DNA of 64,000 nucleotides from CAYFKJ01 sp964343605. Its GTDB lineage: Bacteria; Pseudomonadota; Alphaproteobacteria; UBA2966. The position numbers and the translations under genes are program-made. The notes under the pieces were generated by a model, which saw only the letters and a list, made by a program, of their open reading frames with translations, was not told the DNA's origin and did not search any database. Of the stretch, positions 34,235 through 42,604 are shown piece after piece (position 1 is the stretch's first letter; every line of letters begins with the position of its first letter). Location: contig CAYFKJ010000006.1 of assembly GCA_964343605.1 (NCBI GenBank), forward strand, positions 1 to 64,000, read 5' to 3'.

Positions 34235-35251
34235 ATGAGTGATCTGCGCGTTTCCAACCGTATTTTTTCCGGCGTTCAGCCGACCGGCAATCTCCACCTC
34301 GGCAACTACCTCGGCGCCATCCGCAACTGGGTGACCCTGCAGGCGGATTTCGAGTGCATCTACTGCATGGTCGATTTGCACGCCATCACGACATTCCAGG
34401 ATCCCGAGGAGCTGAAGGCCTCGACCCGCGAGGTCGCGGCAAGCCTGCTGGCGGCCGGCATCGATCCCAAGGGCTCCATCGTCTTCAACCAGAGCCAGGT
34501 ACACGCCCACGCGGAGCTCGCCTGGATCTTCAACTGCGTGGCCAAGCTCGGCTGGCTGAACCGCATGACCCAGTTCAAGGAAAAGGCGGGCAAGCACCGC
34601 GAGAACGCATCCGTGGGTCTCTATGCCTATCCCAATCTCATGGCGGCGGACATCCTGGCGTACCTCGCGACCCACGTGCCGGTGGGCGAGGACCAGAAAC
34701 AGCACCTGGAGCTTACCCGCGACATCGCCCAGTCGTTCAACTCGGCCTACGGCGTCGACTTCTTTCCGCTGACCGAACCGCTGATCTTCGGCGAGGCGAC
34801 GCGGGTCATGAGCTTGCGTGACGGCTCGAAGAAGATGTCGAAGTCGGAAGCCTCCGACATGAGCCGCATCAACCTGACCGACGGACCCGAGGACATCGCC
34901 AAGAAGATCCGCAAGGCCAAGACCGATCCGGATGCGCTGCCCAGCGAGGCCAAGGGGCTTGAGGACCGGCCCGAGGCGGCGAACCTTCTGGGCGTTTACG
35001 CGGCGCTCTCCAACCAGTCCCTGGACCGCGTTTGCGATCAGTTCGGCGGCGCCGAGTACTCCCAGTTCAAGAAGGAACTTGTCGATCTCGCCGTGGCGGA
35101 ATTGTCCCCCATCACGACGGAAATGCAGCGCCTGGTGGCTGATCCCGGTTACGTCGACGGCGTGCTGCGCGACGGCGCGGAACGGGCGGCGGCGCTGGCC
35201 GATCCGATCGTCGCCGAAGTGCAAGACCTGGTGGGTTTCCTGAGACCCTAG
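34235..35251 (+). CDS. trpS: Tryptophanyl-tRNA synthetase
   Basis: 338-residue class Ic enzyme that charges tRNA-Trp. The HIGH-equivalent motif is in PTGNLHLGNYLGAI near the N-terminus, and KKMSKS lies near residue 200. The ATG at 34235 is preferred; the open frame begins at an earlier TTG at 34226. It lies 127 bp after murJ. Confidence 0.97.
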   Translation: MSDLRVSNRIFSGVQPTGNLHLGNYLGAIRNWVTLQADFECIYCMVDLHAITTFQDPEELKASTREVAASLLAAGIDPKGSIVFNQSQVHAHAELAWIFNCVAKLGWLNRMTQFKEKAGKHRENASVGLYAYPNLMAADILAYLATHVPVGEDQKQHLELTRDIAQSFNSAYGVDFFPLTEPLIFGEATRVMSLRDGSKKMSKSEASDMSRINLTDGPEDIAKKIRKAKTDPDALPSEAKGLEDRPEAANLLGVYAALSNQSLDRVCDQFGGAEYSQFKKELVDLAVAELSPITTEMQRLVADPGYVDGVLRDGAERAAALADPIVAEVQDLVGFLRP

Positions 35252-35291
35252 GCCGCAACACTTGTGGCAATGCGATAGCCGCCCCATGTAA

Positions 35292-36290
35292 ATGGTTATG
35301 GAACGCATCACGGACTTTTTTTCGCGCAGGCCCAGCCTGCCAAACTTCTCCGTGCCCCGGCTTGAGGGGAAGGTCGGCAAAACCCTCGGCGGGACGGCGC
35401 TGGTTCTTGTCGTCATCGCGGCGCTCTACTATCCCATCGGCATGATGATGGTGCACGCCATCAACGACGACCTGCGCTACGACCCCGCGGAGGCCAGCGT
35501 GCCCGAAGGCGCCAGTTTCGCCGTCGCCGCGACGGCCGACCTGATCGGCCGCGAGGTCGACCAGTCGCGTTGGGTGGCCAACGATCCATGGTTCATGCCG
35601 GGGGCGGCGCTGGACAACATGCCGGCCTTCCAGCAGGGCGTGGTGTCGGCGCTGGCGCGCTTCGCCTTCGAACTGACCGACCAGATCGGCCGCACGCGCG
35701 GCTCCAGCCAGACCGACAAGGATCTCCAGGAAGCCGCCGGCCTCTTACAGTATTCGGGCACCAAGTGGGTGTTCGATTTTTCCACGTCGCTGGCGCCAAC
35801 CGCGACGTCGGAGGCCCAGTATCGCAAGGCCCGCCGGTCCCTGATGGCGTTCAACAAACGGCTTGCGAACGGCAACGCCGTGTTCGACCGCCGGGCCGAC
35901 AACCTGCTGGCGACGCTCGACCGCATGGCGCTCGATCTCGGCTCGTCCTCGGCCGCCATCGACGTGCACATTGCCGAACACTCCGGCGCCATCATCGATT
36001 TCGGCGCCGACGATTTGTTCTACAGCGTCAAGGGCCAGCTCTACGGCTACACCATCCTGCTGCGCCAGCTCGGCCGGGACTTCGGCAACATCATTGCGGA
36101 GCGCGAACTGGGCAAGGCCTGGGCGCTCATGATGAAGAGCTTCGAGCACGCCGCCGAGCTCGATCCGCTGGTCATCGTCAACGGCTCGCCGGACGGCCAG
36201 GCCCTGCCGAGCCACCTCGCCTCACAGGGTTTTTATCTCTTGCGCGCGCGCACGCAACTGCGTGAAATCACGAATATCCTATTGAAATAG
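35292..36290 (+). CDS. DUF2333 family membrane-anchored protein
   Basis: 332-residue protein with one N-terminal helix (about residues 35-58, LVLVVIAALYYPIGMMMV) and a large predicted periplasmic part. WVANDPWFMPGAALDNMPAFQQGV and the ELTDQIGRTRGSS segment are recognised as DUF2333. Function is not known. It lies 40 bp after trpS. An alternative ATG at 35298 would remove two residues. Confidence 0.85.
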   Translation: MVMERITDFFSRRPSLPNFSVPRLEGKVGKTLGGTALVLVVIAALYYPIGMMMVHAINDDLRYDPAEASVPEGASFAVAATADLIGREVDQSRWVANDPWFMPGAALDNMPAFQQGVVSALARFAFELTDQIGRTRGSSQTDKDLQEAAGLLQYSGTKWVFDFSTSLAPTATSEAQYRKARRSLMAFNKRLANGNAVFDRRADNLLATLDRMALDLGSSSAAIDVHIAEHSGAIIDFGADDLFYSVKGQLYGYTILLRQLGRDFGNIIAERELGKAWALMMKSFEHAAELDPLVIVNGSPDGQALPSHLASQGFYLLRARTQLREITNILLK

Positions 36291-36424
36291 TAAGGTATTT
36301 CACCGTCTGCCAATCCCCTTACCGGCGTGTGGGCGCAATCGCCGCACCAGGGAAGGCTTGATTTTCACCGCCGCGTCAGCCAAATAGGGAAGTGAACGCG
36401 CATTAATTCCTGCGGAGAGCACTC

Positions 36425-36964
36425 ATGTTTATCCAGACCGAAGCGACGCCGAACCCGGCGACCATCAAGTTCATCCCCGGTGAAGCCGTCATGGATCACG
36501 GCACGGCCAATTTCGCCGATGCGGAATCCGCCGGCCGCTCGCCGCTGGCCAGCCGCATCTTCGAGGTCGAGGGTGTCGCCGGCGTCTTCTTCGGCACCGA
36601 TTTCATCAGCGTCACCAAGGGCGGCGTCGAATGGACGGAGATCAAACCGGCCGTTCTGGGCGCCATCATGGACCACTACACCTCCGGCGCGCCGGTCATC
36701 GAAAAAGCAGAAGAGGCGGGCGACGAACAGGACGAGGACGGCGTGGTGATGCAAATCAAGGAACTGCTCGACCAGCGCGTTCGCCCCGCCGTGGCGCAGG
36801 ACGGCGGCGACATCATTTTTCATGGTTTCGAGGACGGCGTGGTGCATCTCGAGATGCATGGCGCGTGCGCCGGCTGCCCGAGTTCGACCATGACTTTGAA
36901 ACATGGCATCGAAAATATGCTCAGGCATTACATCCCGGAAGTGATGGAAGTCCGCGAAGTTTAA
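36425..36964 (+). CDS. NfuA-type Fe-S cluster carrier (Nfu_N plus NifU C-terminal domain)
   Basis: 179-residue scaffold/carrier that delivers 4Fe-4S clusters. MFIQTEATPNPATIKFIPG opens the Nfu N-terminal domain. The NifU domain begins near residue 110 and holds CAGC (cluster ligands) in HGACAGCPSSTMTLKHGIE. Alphaproteobacterial and mitochondrial Nfu share this layout. AGAG precedes the ATG. A hairpin (36989-37011) follows. Confidence 0.95.
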   Translation: MFIQTEATPNPATIKFIPGEAVMDHGTANFADAESAGRSPLASRIFEVEGVAGVFFGTDFISVTKGGVEWTEIKPAVLGAIMDHYTSGAPVIEKAEEAGDEQDEDGVVMQIKELLDQRVRPAVAQDGGDIIFHGFEDGVVHLEMHGACAGCPSSTMTLKHGIENMLRHYIPEVMEVREV

Positions 36965-36988
36965 GGGTTTTCCGGAACGACGAAAATT

Positions 36989-37011
36989 GGCGTTTTTTGG
37001 GACAAAACGCC
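36989..37011 (+). terminator. Hairpin after nfu
   Basis: GGCGTTTT (36989-36996) and AAAACGCC (37004-37011) pair perfectly around a 7-nt loop. There is no T-run after it on the plus strand, so termination is uncertain. Confidence 0.45.
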
Positions 37012-37014
37012 GCA

Positions 37015-37043
37015 TAGACAACACATCGCAAAATCGCTATAAG
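37015..37043 (+). promoter_or_regulatory. Strong sigma-70 promoter candidate with GC-rich discriminator
   Basis: TAGACA (37015-37020), a 17-nt spacer and TATAAG (37038-37043), then GCGCC. Each hexamer matches 5/6. The predicted start near 37050 leaves a leader of about 205 nt before the glucosaminidase gene. Confidence 0.6.
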
Positions 37044-37049
37044 GCGCCA

Positions 37050-37257
37050 CCAAACGGGGGCGGCGTGAGCCGTTGAGTGGGACCTTGCCCGGACGTCCGG
37101 ACCTTCGGGCCTGGCTGTGCGGGGCCACCCGGTAAAGGCGCGATGACGGGCAGCGACAACAAATAAATGTCGGTCCAGAGCCGCGAAGGTAACCGGGTCA
37201 GAAGCTGAGTTGAAAAGCTTGAGTCCGACGTTTGAACAATTTCGACGAGGAAACGCC
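37050..37257 (+). ncRNA. Candidate structured leader or independent small RNA (unproven)
   Basis: About 208 nt between the promoter and the glucosaminidase GTG. It has several self-complementary segments, including a 12-bp palindrome CCGGACGTCCGG (37089-37100) and the stem CGACA/TGTCG near 37155-37175. I recognise no known riboswitch, 6S, tmRNA, SRP RNA or RNase P motif. It has no convincing ORF of its own. It could equally be only a 5' UTR. Confidence 0.3.
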
Positions 37258-38469
37258 GTGAAGTCCCATACCGTTCGACCCGGGTTCGCCGGGTTGCATG
37301 TCACTCGCTTCGACCGCGTCTATCTTGGCATCCTTGGGCTTAGCATCGCCGTCCTGCTGACGGCAGTGGGCCTCGACGGCATCCGCTCGCTGGGCGAGCA
37401 CGCGGAACCCGCCCGTCAGGTCACGGCCATTGCGCCGCTCAAGCAGACCGGGCCGGCCGCACCGCCAGTCGTCCAAGAGGAGCGCTCGGCAGAGGCCTCG
37501 CCGACGCCGAAACCGACCGAAACGCCGGCATCGGCGGTCACCCCGGTGGCGCTCTCGAAGCCCGTCGACGAAGAAAACGAGGCGCCCGTCTTCATTGCGG
37601 CCCTCCCGCATTACAATCTTTTCGGCCAGCGCAGCGAACCCTCGGCCGAGGCGAAGCGCATCAAAGCCGTCACAGGCGTCGTACAGGTCGCCACGGCGGC
37701 GGATGTCGACGACAAGTTCGCCCAGGCCGGCTTCAGCCTCGACGACATCAAGGGAGGCGCCGACGTGCCGCGTCTGACCTTGGTCAGCCTGCCGCGTGAT
37801 CTCTCGGGTCTCCGTTCGGTCAAGGCGCGCAAGAGCCTGTTCATTCGCGGCATGCTGCCGCTCGTGCTGCAGGCCAATGAAGCCGTCAGAAAAGACCGTC
37901 AACGCCTACTGAAGTTGATGGCCCGCGGCGCGCCGTTCGGCGCGGCGGATCAGAAATGGCTCGATGCGCTGGCGGACCGTTACGGCGCCGAGAAGCTCGA
38001 AGGCAAGGCCCGCTTGAAGGAATTGAAGCGGCGCGTCGATATCGTGCCGCCATCGATGGCGCTGGCTCAGGCAGCCGAGGAGTCCGGTTGGGGCACCTCC
38101 CGTTTCGCCGTCGAAGCCAACGCGGTTTTCGGCCAATGGACCTATAAGAAGGGTCAGGGCATCGTCCCGGCCCGGCGCGACGAAGGCAAACGCCACGAGA
38201 TCAAAGCCTTTCAGGGGCTGCGATATTCCATTGCCGCCTACATCGGCAACCTCAATACGCACTGGGCCTACGCCGATTTCCGCATCGCCCGCGAGCAAGC
38301 CCGCCGGGGCGGCGGCGACCTGACCGGTGCCCAGTTGCTACCGACGCTGAAGCGCTACTCGCAACGCGGCGAGGCCTACGTCAAGACCATCCGCACCATC
38401 ATGCGGGTCAACGGTCTTTCGGTGTTCGACCGCGCCCGCCTCCAGGAGCCTGAGGGCCGGGACACCTGA
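37258..38469 (+). CDS. Membrane-anchored glucosaminidase-domain protein (Bax-like)
   Basis: 403-residue protein with a short cytoplasmic N-terminus, one helix near residues 20-42 (VYLGILGLSIAVLLTAVGL), a Pro/Ala-rich linker, and a C-terminal Bax-like N-acetylglucosaminidase domain from about residue 265 (PSMALAQAAEESGWGTSRFA; Glu of AEESGWG is the likely catalytic residue). It would hydrolyse peptidoglycan in the periplasm. The GTG at 37258 has GAGGAA six bases upstream; an earlier frame from 37210 starts with TTG. A shared terminator follows. Confidence 0.88.
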   Translation: MKSHTVRPGFAGLHVTRFDRVYLGILGLSIAVLLTAVGLDGIRSLGEHAEPARQVTAIAPLKQTGPAAPPVVQEERSAEASPTPKPTETPASAVTPVALSKPVDEENEAPVFIAALPHYNLFGQRSEPSAEAKRIKAVTGVVQVATAADVDDKFAQAGFSLDDIKGGADVPRLTLVSLPRDLSGLRSVKARKSLFIRGMLPLVLQANEAVRKDRQRLLKLMARGAPFGAADQKWLDALADRYGAEKLEGKARLKELKRRVDIVPPSMALAQAAEESGWGTSRFAVEANAVFGQWTYKKGQGIVPARRDEGKRHEIKAFQGLRYSIAAYIGNLNTHWAYADFRIAREQARRGGGDLTGAQLLPTLKRYSQRGEAYVKTIRTIMRVNGLSVFDRARLQEPEGRDT

Positions 38470-38476
38470 TCAAGCC

Positions 38477-38508
38477 GCCGCCCTTTCGAACGGGCGGCTT
38501 TATTTTTT
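38477..38508. terminator. Bidirectional terminator between glucosaminidase and deacetylase genes
   Basis: GCCGCCC (38477-38483) and GGGCGGC (38492-38498) pair around an 8-nt loop and are followed by TTTATTTTTT on the plus strand. It lies between convergent genes and overlaps the deacetylase stop. Confidence 0.75.
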
Positions 38509-39537
38509 CGGAACGTAGAACTGGCGGCCGAGCCAGCGCCAGCGGCCTTCCTTGGTGCGCATGGTGCAGTTGACGCGCGAGCGTCCGGGCGGGAAGGGTT
38601 TTTCGAAGCGGACCTCGAAGCGGCTCGGCCCCAAGCGCTCGATGCGCACCGGATGCTCGAGGTGCGAGGCGAAGCAGTTCAGGCGCCCGATCCCGGGGAT
38701 GGTTTCCGTCAGCGTGAAGCCGAAGGACGGCGGGTTTTGCCCAAGCGTCATGTCCGCCGGCGCGATTTCCGCCACGGCGATAGGCAACGCATTGACCGCC
38801 AGGCGGAACCGGTCGATGCCGCCGTAGGTTTGGTTCAGGGCAAAACGCGGCAGGTAAAAGAGGTCGGGTCCGGCGACGGCGACGCCCGAATGCTGTCCGA
38901 AGGCCGCCGTGAAACCGTTCGCGATCAGATGGTCCCGGAGCGCCAGATTGGCCTCGCCGTAGGGATAAGCGAAGATCTGCGGGATGCGGCCGAGGTGGAG
39001 CAGATATTGCTGATCGGCCCGCTCAATGTCCGCCGCGTTGGCCTCCATCGACGCGGCTGCCATGTGGGCGTGGGCCGCGCCATGGTGGCCGATGCCGACG
39101 CCCGCAGCGTCGAGCTCGCGGATCTGCGCCCAGGTCATGTAGTTGGCACTGCGGCCGACCTGGTCGGTCGAGACGAAGACGGTAAAGGGAAAACCCGCCG
39201 CCTTGAGGCGTGGCCAGGCTTCGCGATAGACCGATGCGTAGGCGTCGTCGATGGTGATGACGACGGTGCGATCCGGCAAGGGCTTGCCGTTGGCGATGGC
39301 GTCGACGACGGTTGAGAGCGAGAGAACGGTGTACCCGCCGCTCCGCAGTTCCGCGATGTGGGCCTCGAACTGGTCGAGGCGGATGTTGGTCGAGGGCAGT
39401 GCGGTCTCGCCGAAGCGGTGGTACATCAGCACGACGGCATGCGGCGGCTCGGCCCTTGCCGCCGACGCCCCGGTCAAAATGGCCCACTCCAGAAGAATGG
39501 CGCAGACCACGCTCAAGTATCCTATTCGCGCCCCCAT
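38500..39537 (-). CDS. Polysaccharide deacetylase family protein, exported
   Basis: 345-residue secreted protein with an N-terminal signal peptide (LSVVCAILLEWAILTGASAARA). The NodB domain covers about residues 35-220: VLMYHRFGE, TIDDAYASVY (Asp pair), GHHGAAHAHM (His ligands) and FAYPYGEAN. It likely removes acetyl groups from a cell-surface or peptidoglycan sugar. The C-terminal part is unassigned. The ATG at 39537 is preferred to a GTG at 39546. It lies 10 bp after the dipeptidase gene, so the two form an operon. Confidence 0.88.
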   Translation of the reverse strand: MGARIGYLSVVCAILLEWAILTGASAARAEPPHAVVLMYHRFGETALPSTNIRLDQFEAHIAELRSGGYTVLSLSTVVDAIANGKPLPDRTVVITIDDAYASVYREAWPRLKAAGFPFTVFVSTDQVGRSANYMTWAQIRELDAAGVGIGHHGAAHAHMAAASMEANAADIERADQQYLLHLGRIPQIFAYPYGEANLALRDHLIANGFTAAFGQHSGVAVAGPDLFYLPRFALNQTYGGIDRFRLAVNALPIAVAEIAPADMTLGQNPPSFGFTLTETIPGIGRLNCFASHLEHPVRIERLGPSRFEVRFEKPFPPGRSRVNCTMRTKEGRWRWLGRQFYVPKK

Positions 39538-39547
39538 GGACCTCACC

Positions 39548-40096
39548 TTACATCATTCCCGTTCCGGATTCTTCGTCGCTGAGAACGGCGTAGCGCCGGG
39601 CATCGAACAGCTGATAGTGCCACCACTCGTTCCGGTAAAAATCCCAGCCCGCCGCCGACATGATGCCCAAAAGCAGCAACCGCCCGCGCTTCGCCTCCGC
39701 CGAAACGGTCGGGTTGTCGTGATGGGACCGGTCGCTGAGATCGTCGAAATGCGTTCCCATATCGATGGCGCTGCCGTCCCCAGCCAACAACGTCAGATCG
39801 ACCGCAACGCCCCGGCTGTGAGGCGAGCCGCGCCAGGGCGGTGCCAGGAAATCGGGATCAGGCGTATGGCGCCAAAGCGCCCACTGGGCCTCGGCCGGGC
39901 GGAAAGCATCGAAAATCTTCAGACGAAATCCGATATCGGCAGCGAGGACGATCGCCCGGGCCAATGCGGCTGCCGCATCCGGGTGCAAATAGCAGGCTGC
40001 CTGTCGGTACACCGGTGCGCCCGTGAAATTGTCCGGCGTGGCGTAGGCGATATCGAACTCAACGTCGAATTCCGGGGGCGCGATCTCGACAAGCAT
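39548..40096 (-). CDS. ddpX: D-Ala-D-Ala dipeptidase (M15D, VanX/DdpX-like)
   Basis: 182-residue Zn-dependent dipeptidase. SPHSRGVAVDLTL supplies two Zn ligands (His, Asp), and NEWWHYQLF supplies the catalytic Glu and third His. The substrate arginine segment is in FDAFRP. It cleaves D-Ala-D-Ala, in E. coli for reuse of cell-wall dipeptide. No signal peptide is seen with the start at 40096; an in-frame start at 40144 would add 16 residues without making a clear one. It heads a two-gene operon with the deacetylase and is divergent from tsaB. Confidence 0.9.
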   Translation of the reverse strand: MLVEIAPPEFDVEFDIAYATPDNFTGAPVYRQAACYLHPDAAAALARAIVLAADIGFRLKIFDAFRPAEAQWALWRHTPDPDFLAPPWRGSPHSRGVAVDLTLLAGDGSAIDMGTHFDDLSDRSHHDNPTVSAEAKRGRLLLLGIMSAAGWDFYRNEWWHYQLFDARRYAVLSDEESGTGMM

Positions 40097-40158
40097 GGCA
40101 AAAGCTAATCCGGTTCGTGCTACACAAGCAAGGCGGATCATCATTATCGGAAACCAAC

Positions 40159-40890
40159 ATGCCGGCTGAATTCCCCAGCCTTCGACAATCCCTGACGACG
40201 CTGGCTTTCGACACGACGCTCGAAACCTGCTCGGTGGCCGTCGTTGCCGGTACGGACACCCGCGCCCACCGCTCGGCGCAGTTGGGCAAGGGACATGCCG
40301 AAGCCCTGCTGCCGATGATCGAGGCGATCATGGCGGAGGCAAAGACCGGTTACGACGAATTGGACCTGGTCGCCGTAACCACCGGTCCCGGCACCTTCAC
40401 GGGACAGCGCATCGGTCTCGCGGCGGCCCGGGGCATCGGCCTTGCCCGCGGCATACCGGTACAAGGCGTCTCGACTCTTGAGGCGCTGGCCTGGATGGCC
40501 AGCCGCAACGGTCTCGAAGCGGCGGAGACGCACGTTCTCGTCGCCATGGATGCCCGGCGGGGTGAGATCTACGGCCAAAGCTTCGAGGCGCCGTTCTCAC
40601 CGGACCGACAGCACGGCGCCGCGGCTTGCCTCCCAATCGATGAAATCGACGCCATCGCACCGTCGGGGCCCACATTGATTGTCGGTTCCGGCGCATCTTT
40701 GGTGTTGCCGGTCCTGAATTCGACGAACGGTCGGTTTCGGGCCCGGGCTGAGCTCACCGACGCCGACGCCGTTGACGTGGCGCTGTTGGCGACCCTGCGC
40801 GTAGCCAAACACGGCTTCCCCGAAGACCCGCCGGCGCCCCTCTATCTGCGGGCGCCGGACGCCAAACTACCCGGCGGAAAATCGCTGTGA
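40159..40890 (+). CDS. tsaB: tRNA threonylcarbamoyladenosine biosynthesis protein TsaB
   Basis: 243-residue ASKHA-fold protein that dimerises with TsaD to make t6A37 in tRNA. The opening LAFDTTLETCSVAVV and VTTGPGTFTGQRIGLAAARGIGLA are family signatures. The start at 40159 follows GGAAACCAAC. It overlaps rimI by four bases, so the two are coupled; the tsaB-rimI-(tusA-like)-mucR-fur order is common in this class. Confidence 0.95.
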   Translation: MPAEFPSLRQSLTTLAFDTTLETCSVAVVAGTDTRAHRSAQLGKGHAEALLPMIEAIMAEAKTGYDELDLVAVTTGPGTFTGQRIGLAAARGIGLARGIPVQGVSTLEALAWMASRNGLEAAETHVLVAMDARRGEIYGQSFEAPFSPDRQHGAAACLPIDEIDAIAPSGPTLIVGSGASLVLPVLNSTNGRFRARAELTDADAVDVALLATLRVAKHGFPEDPPAPLYLRAPDAKLPGGKSL

Positions 40891-41342
40891 TCTCCGTTTC
40901 GCCGGCCGGACAATCTCACGCCGAAGTTCTGGCGGGCTTGCACCGCTCGGCTTTCGGCGACGGCGGTCGGTCCTGGCAGGCGGCGGATTTTCAGGAGCTG
41001 CTGGCAATGCCCGGCGCCCAGGCCTGGATCGCCTCCGCGGCAAGCAATCCGGTGGGGTTCCTGCTGGTGCGCCTGGCCGGCGGGGAGGGCGAGATCATAT
41101 CCCTGGGCGTCGCGCCGGACTGTCGTCGGGGGGGTGTCGGGCGCCGGCTTCTGGTCGAGGCCCTCGAATTGGCGAAGGCGGCCGGGGCGCCCCTGTTTCT
41201 GGAGGTTGCGTCCGACAATGAGGCCGCGCTCGGGCTTTACGGTGCGGCCGGCTTTACTGAGGTCGGGCGGCGGGCAAATTATTACGAGCGCGGCGGCGGC
41301 CGCGTCGATGCCTTGGTGCTGAGGCGGGAGACCGCCGGCTGA
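40887..41342 (+). CDS. rimI: Ribosomal protein S18-alanine N-acetyltransferase RimI
   Basis: 151-residue GNAT enzyme. The acetyl-CoA motif ISLGVAPDCRRGGVGRRLLVEAL and LYGAAGFTEVGRRANYYERGGGRVDALVL are characteristic of RimI, which acetylates the N-terminal Ala of S18. It is translationally coupled to tsaB (ATGA overlap) and convergent with the tusA-like gene. Confidence 0.92.
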   Translation: MISVSPAGQSHAEVLAGLHRSAFGDGGRSWQAADFQELLAMPGAQAWIASAASNPVGFLLVRLAGGEGEIISLGVAPDCRRGGVGRRLLVEALELAKAAGAPLFLEVASDNEAALGLYGAAGFTEVGRRANYYERGGGRVDALVLRRETAG

Positions 41343-41345
41343 GGG

Positions 41346-41615
41346 CTATTTCTTGCGCAGGATAAGGAGATGGACGCCGGGCGCGTCCGGAACCGCCTCC
41401 AGCGAAATCAGCTCGTGTCCCTCTTCAATGACCGAGCGCGGTACATTTTCCAAGGGTTCGCCCTCCCCGAGACGAACTTCCGCAACCTCGCCGCTGGCCA
41501 TGCGCTCGATCAACAGCTTGGTTTTCACGAACGTAATGGGACAGACATCGCTCGTAATGTCCAAATAGTGGTCCGATGAAGTGTTCACGGCCTCAGCTTT
41601 CCCGAATCGCGGCAT
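41346..41615 (-). CDS. TusA/SirA-family sulfur carrier
   Basis: 89-residue protein of the TusA fold. The active Cys is in DVCPITFVKTKLLIERM, where TusA has CPxP; the last residue is Thr here. LENVPRSVIEEGHEL fits the second helix. It may act as a persulfide carrier in tRNA thiolation or sulfur delivery. The start at 41615 overlaps an inverted repeat (41616-41633). It is divergent from mucR and convergent with rimI. Confidence 0.82.
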   Translation of the reverse strand: MPRFGKAEAVNTSSDHYLDITSDVCPITFVKTKLLIERMASGEVAEVRLGEGEPLENVPRSVIEEGHELISLEAVPDAPGVHLLILRKK

Positions 41616-41633
41616 TTTCAATAATCATTGAAA
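41616..41633. promoter_or_regulatory. 18-bp palindrome between tusA-like and mucR
   Basis: TTTCAAT (41616-41622) and ATTGAAA (41627-41633) pair perfectly around AATC, in an AT-rich divergent region. Candidate operator for MucR autoregulation or another regulator such as Fur. Confidence 0.5.
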
Positions 41634-41689
41634 TAATTATCTAAAGCCAATATAAAAATCAAAGTCATTAGCACATAGGGTCGAATTAA

Positions 41690-42103
41690 ATGTCAGAACA
41701 AATAGAAACAAACGAACTTCTTGCATTGACCACCGATATTGTTGCTTCGCACGTCTCCAACAATGACGTTCCGGTTGCCGAATTGCCGCAACTAATTCAG
41801 CAGGTATACGACGCATTGGCGAAGCTCGGTGGAGTCGCCCCTGCCGTTCAGGAAAAGCCCACGCCCGCCGTCTCGGTCAAGAAATCGGTGACGCCAGACT
41901 ATATTGTTTGTCTTGAAGACGGAAAAAAGCTGAAAATGCTGAAACGTCACATCAAGACGCGTTATAACCTGAGTCCAGACGAATACCGCGAGCGCTGGGG
42001 TTTGCCGGCCGACTATCCCATGGTCGCCCCCAACTACGCCGCCCAGCGGAGCGATCTGGCCAAGAAAATCGGTCTTGGCACAAAACGCCGTCGCGGCGCC
42101 TAG
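41690..42103 (+). CDS. mucR: MucR/Ros-family transcriptional regulator
   Basis: 137-residue regulator. Residues about 1-45 are the N-terminal oligomerisation region (LLALTTDIVASHVSNNDVPVAELPQLIQ), and the zinc-finger domain is VCLEDGKKLKMLKRHIKTRYNLSPDEYRERWGLP. The second His of the classical ligand set is Arg in HIKTR, as in a known subset of MucR proteins that bind AT-rich DNA without zinc or with fewer ligands. MucR regulates exopolysaccharide and cell-cycle genes in relatives. The AT-rich upstream region with an 18-bp palindrome suggests autoregulation. Confidence 0.94.
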   Translation: MSEQIETNELLALTTDIVASHVSNNDVPVAELPQLIQQVYDALAKLGGVAPAVQEKPTPAVSVKKSVTPDYIVCLEDGKKLKMLKRHIKTRYNLSPDEYRERWGLPADYPMVAPNYAAQRSDLAKKIGLGTKRRRGA

Positions 42104-42160
42104 TCTTGACGTCCGCCGCTGGCGGTCCGTCCAGCCAAGAGGTGGGCAAGGAGAAGAAGT

Positions 42161-42586
42161 TTGAGTGAGTTGTCGCGCCTTGAACGGCTTTGCGTCGAAA
42201 AAGGCATGAAGATGACCGGCCAGCGCCGGGTCATCGCAAGAGTCCTCTCGGAATCGGAAGACCACCCCGACGTGGAGGAGGTCTACGCCCGGGCCAGCAA
42301 GATCGATCCCAAGATCAGCATTGCCACCGTCTACCGCACGGTGCGCCTGTTCGAGGAGGCGGAAATCCTAGACCGCCACGATTTCGGTGACGGCCGGGCC
42401 CGCTATGAAGAGGTATCGGAAGAACACCACGATCACCTGATCGACGTGCGCACGCGTCAGGTACTGGAATTTCAGGACCCCGAAATTGAACGCCTGCAGA
42501 GCGAAATCGCTCGCCGCATGGGCTATCGGCTCATTGATCACCGCCTCGAATTGTATGGCGTGCCGGTCGACGAGGACGAGGCCTGA
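42161..42586 (+). CDS. fur: Fur-family metalloregulator (alphaproteobacterial Fur/Mur type)
   Basis: 141-residue winged-helix regulator. KMTGQRRVIARVLSESEDHPDVEEV with ISIATVYRTVRLFEEAEIL is the DNA-binding domain, and EEHHDHLIDVRTRQVLEFQDPEIE the metal site and dimerisation domain. It lacks the CxxC pairs of gamma-proteobacterial Fur. Relatives respond to iron or manganese. The start is TTG with AAGGAG at proper spacing; the next ATG (42206) would remove a conserved first helix. It lies 57 bp after mucR. Assigned ligand is uncertain. Confidence 0.9.
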   Translation: MSELSRLERLCVEKGMKMTGQRRVIARVLSESEDHPDVEEVYARASKIDPKISIATVYRTVRLFEEAEILDRHDFGDGRARYEEVSEEHHDHLIDVRTRQVLEFQDPEIERLQSEIARRMGYRLIDHRLELYGVPVDEDEA

Positions 42587-42604
42587 CGCGGCTTTCGAAC
42601 AGAC

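Noticed and set aside
37050..37257. 4.5S RNA, 6S RNA, tmRNA or RNase P RNA
   Set aside because: The key conserved phrases of these RNAs (for example the SRP GGAAGGAAGCAGCC loop) are absent.
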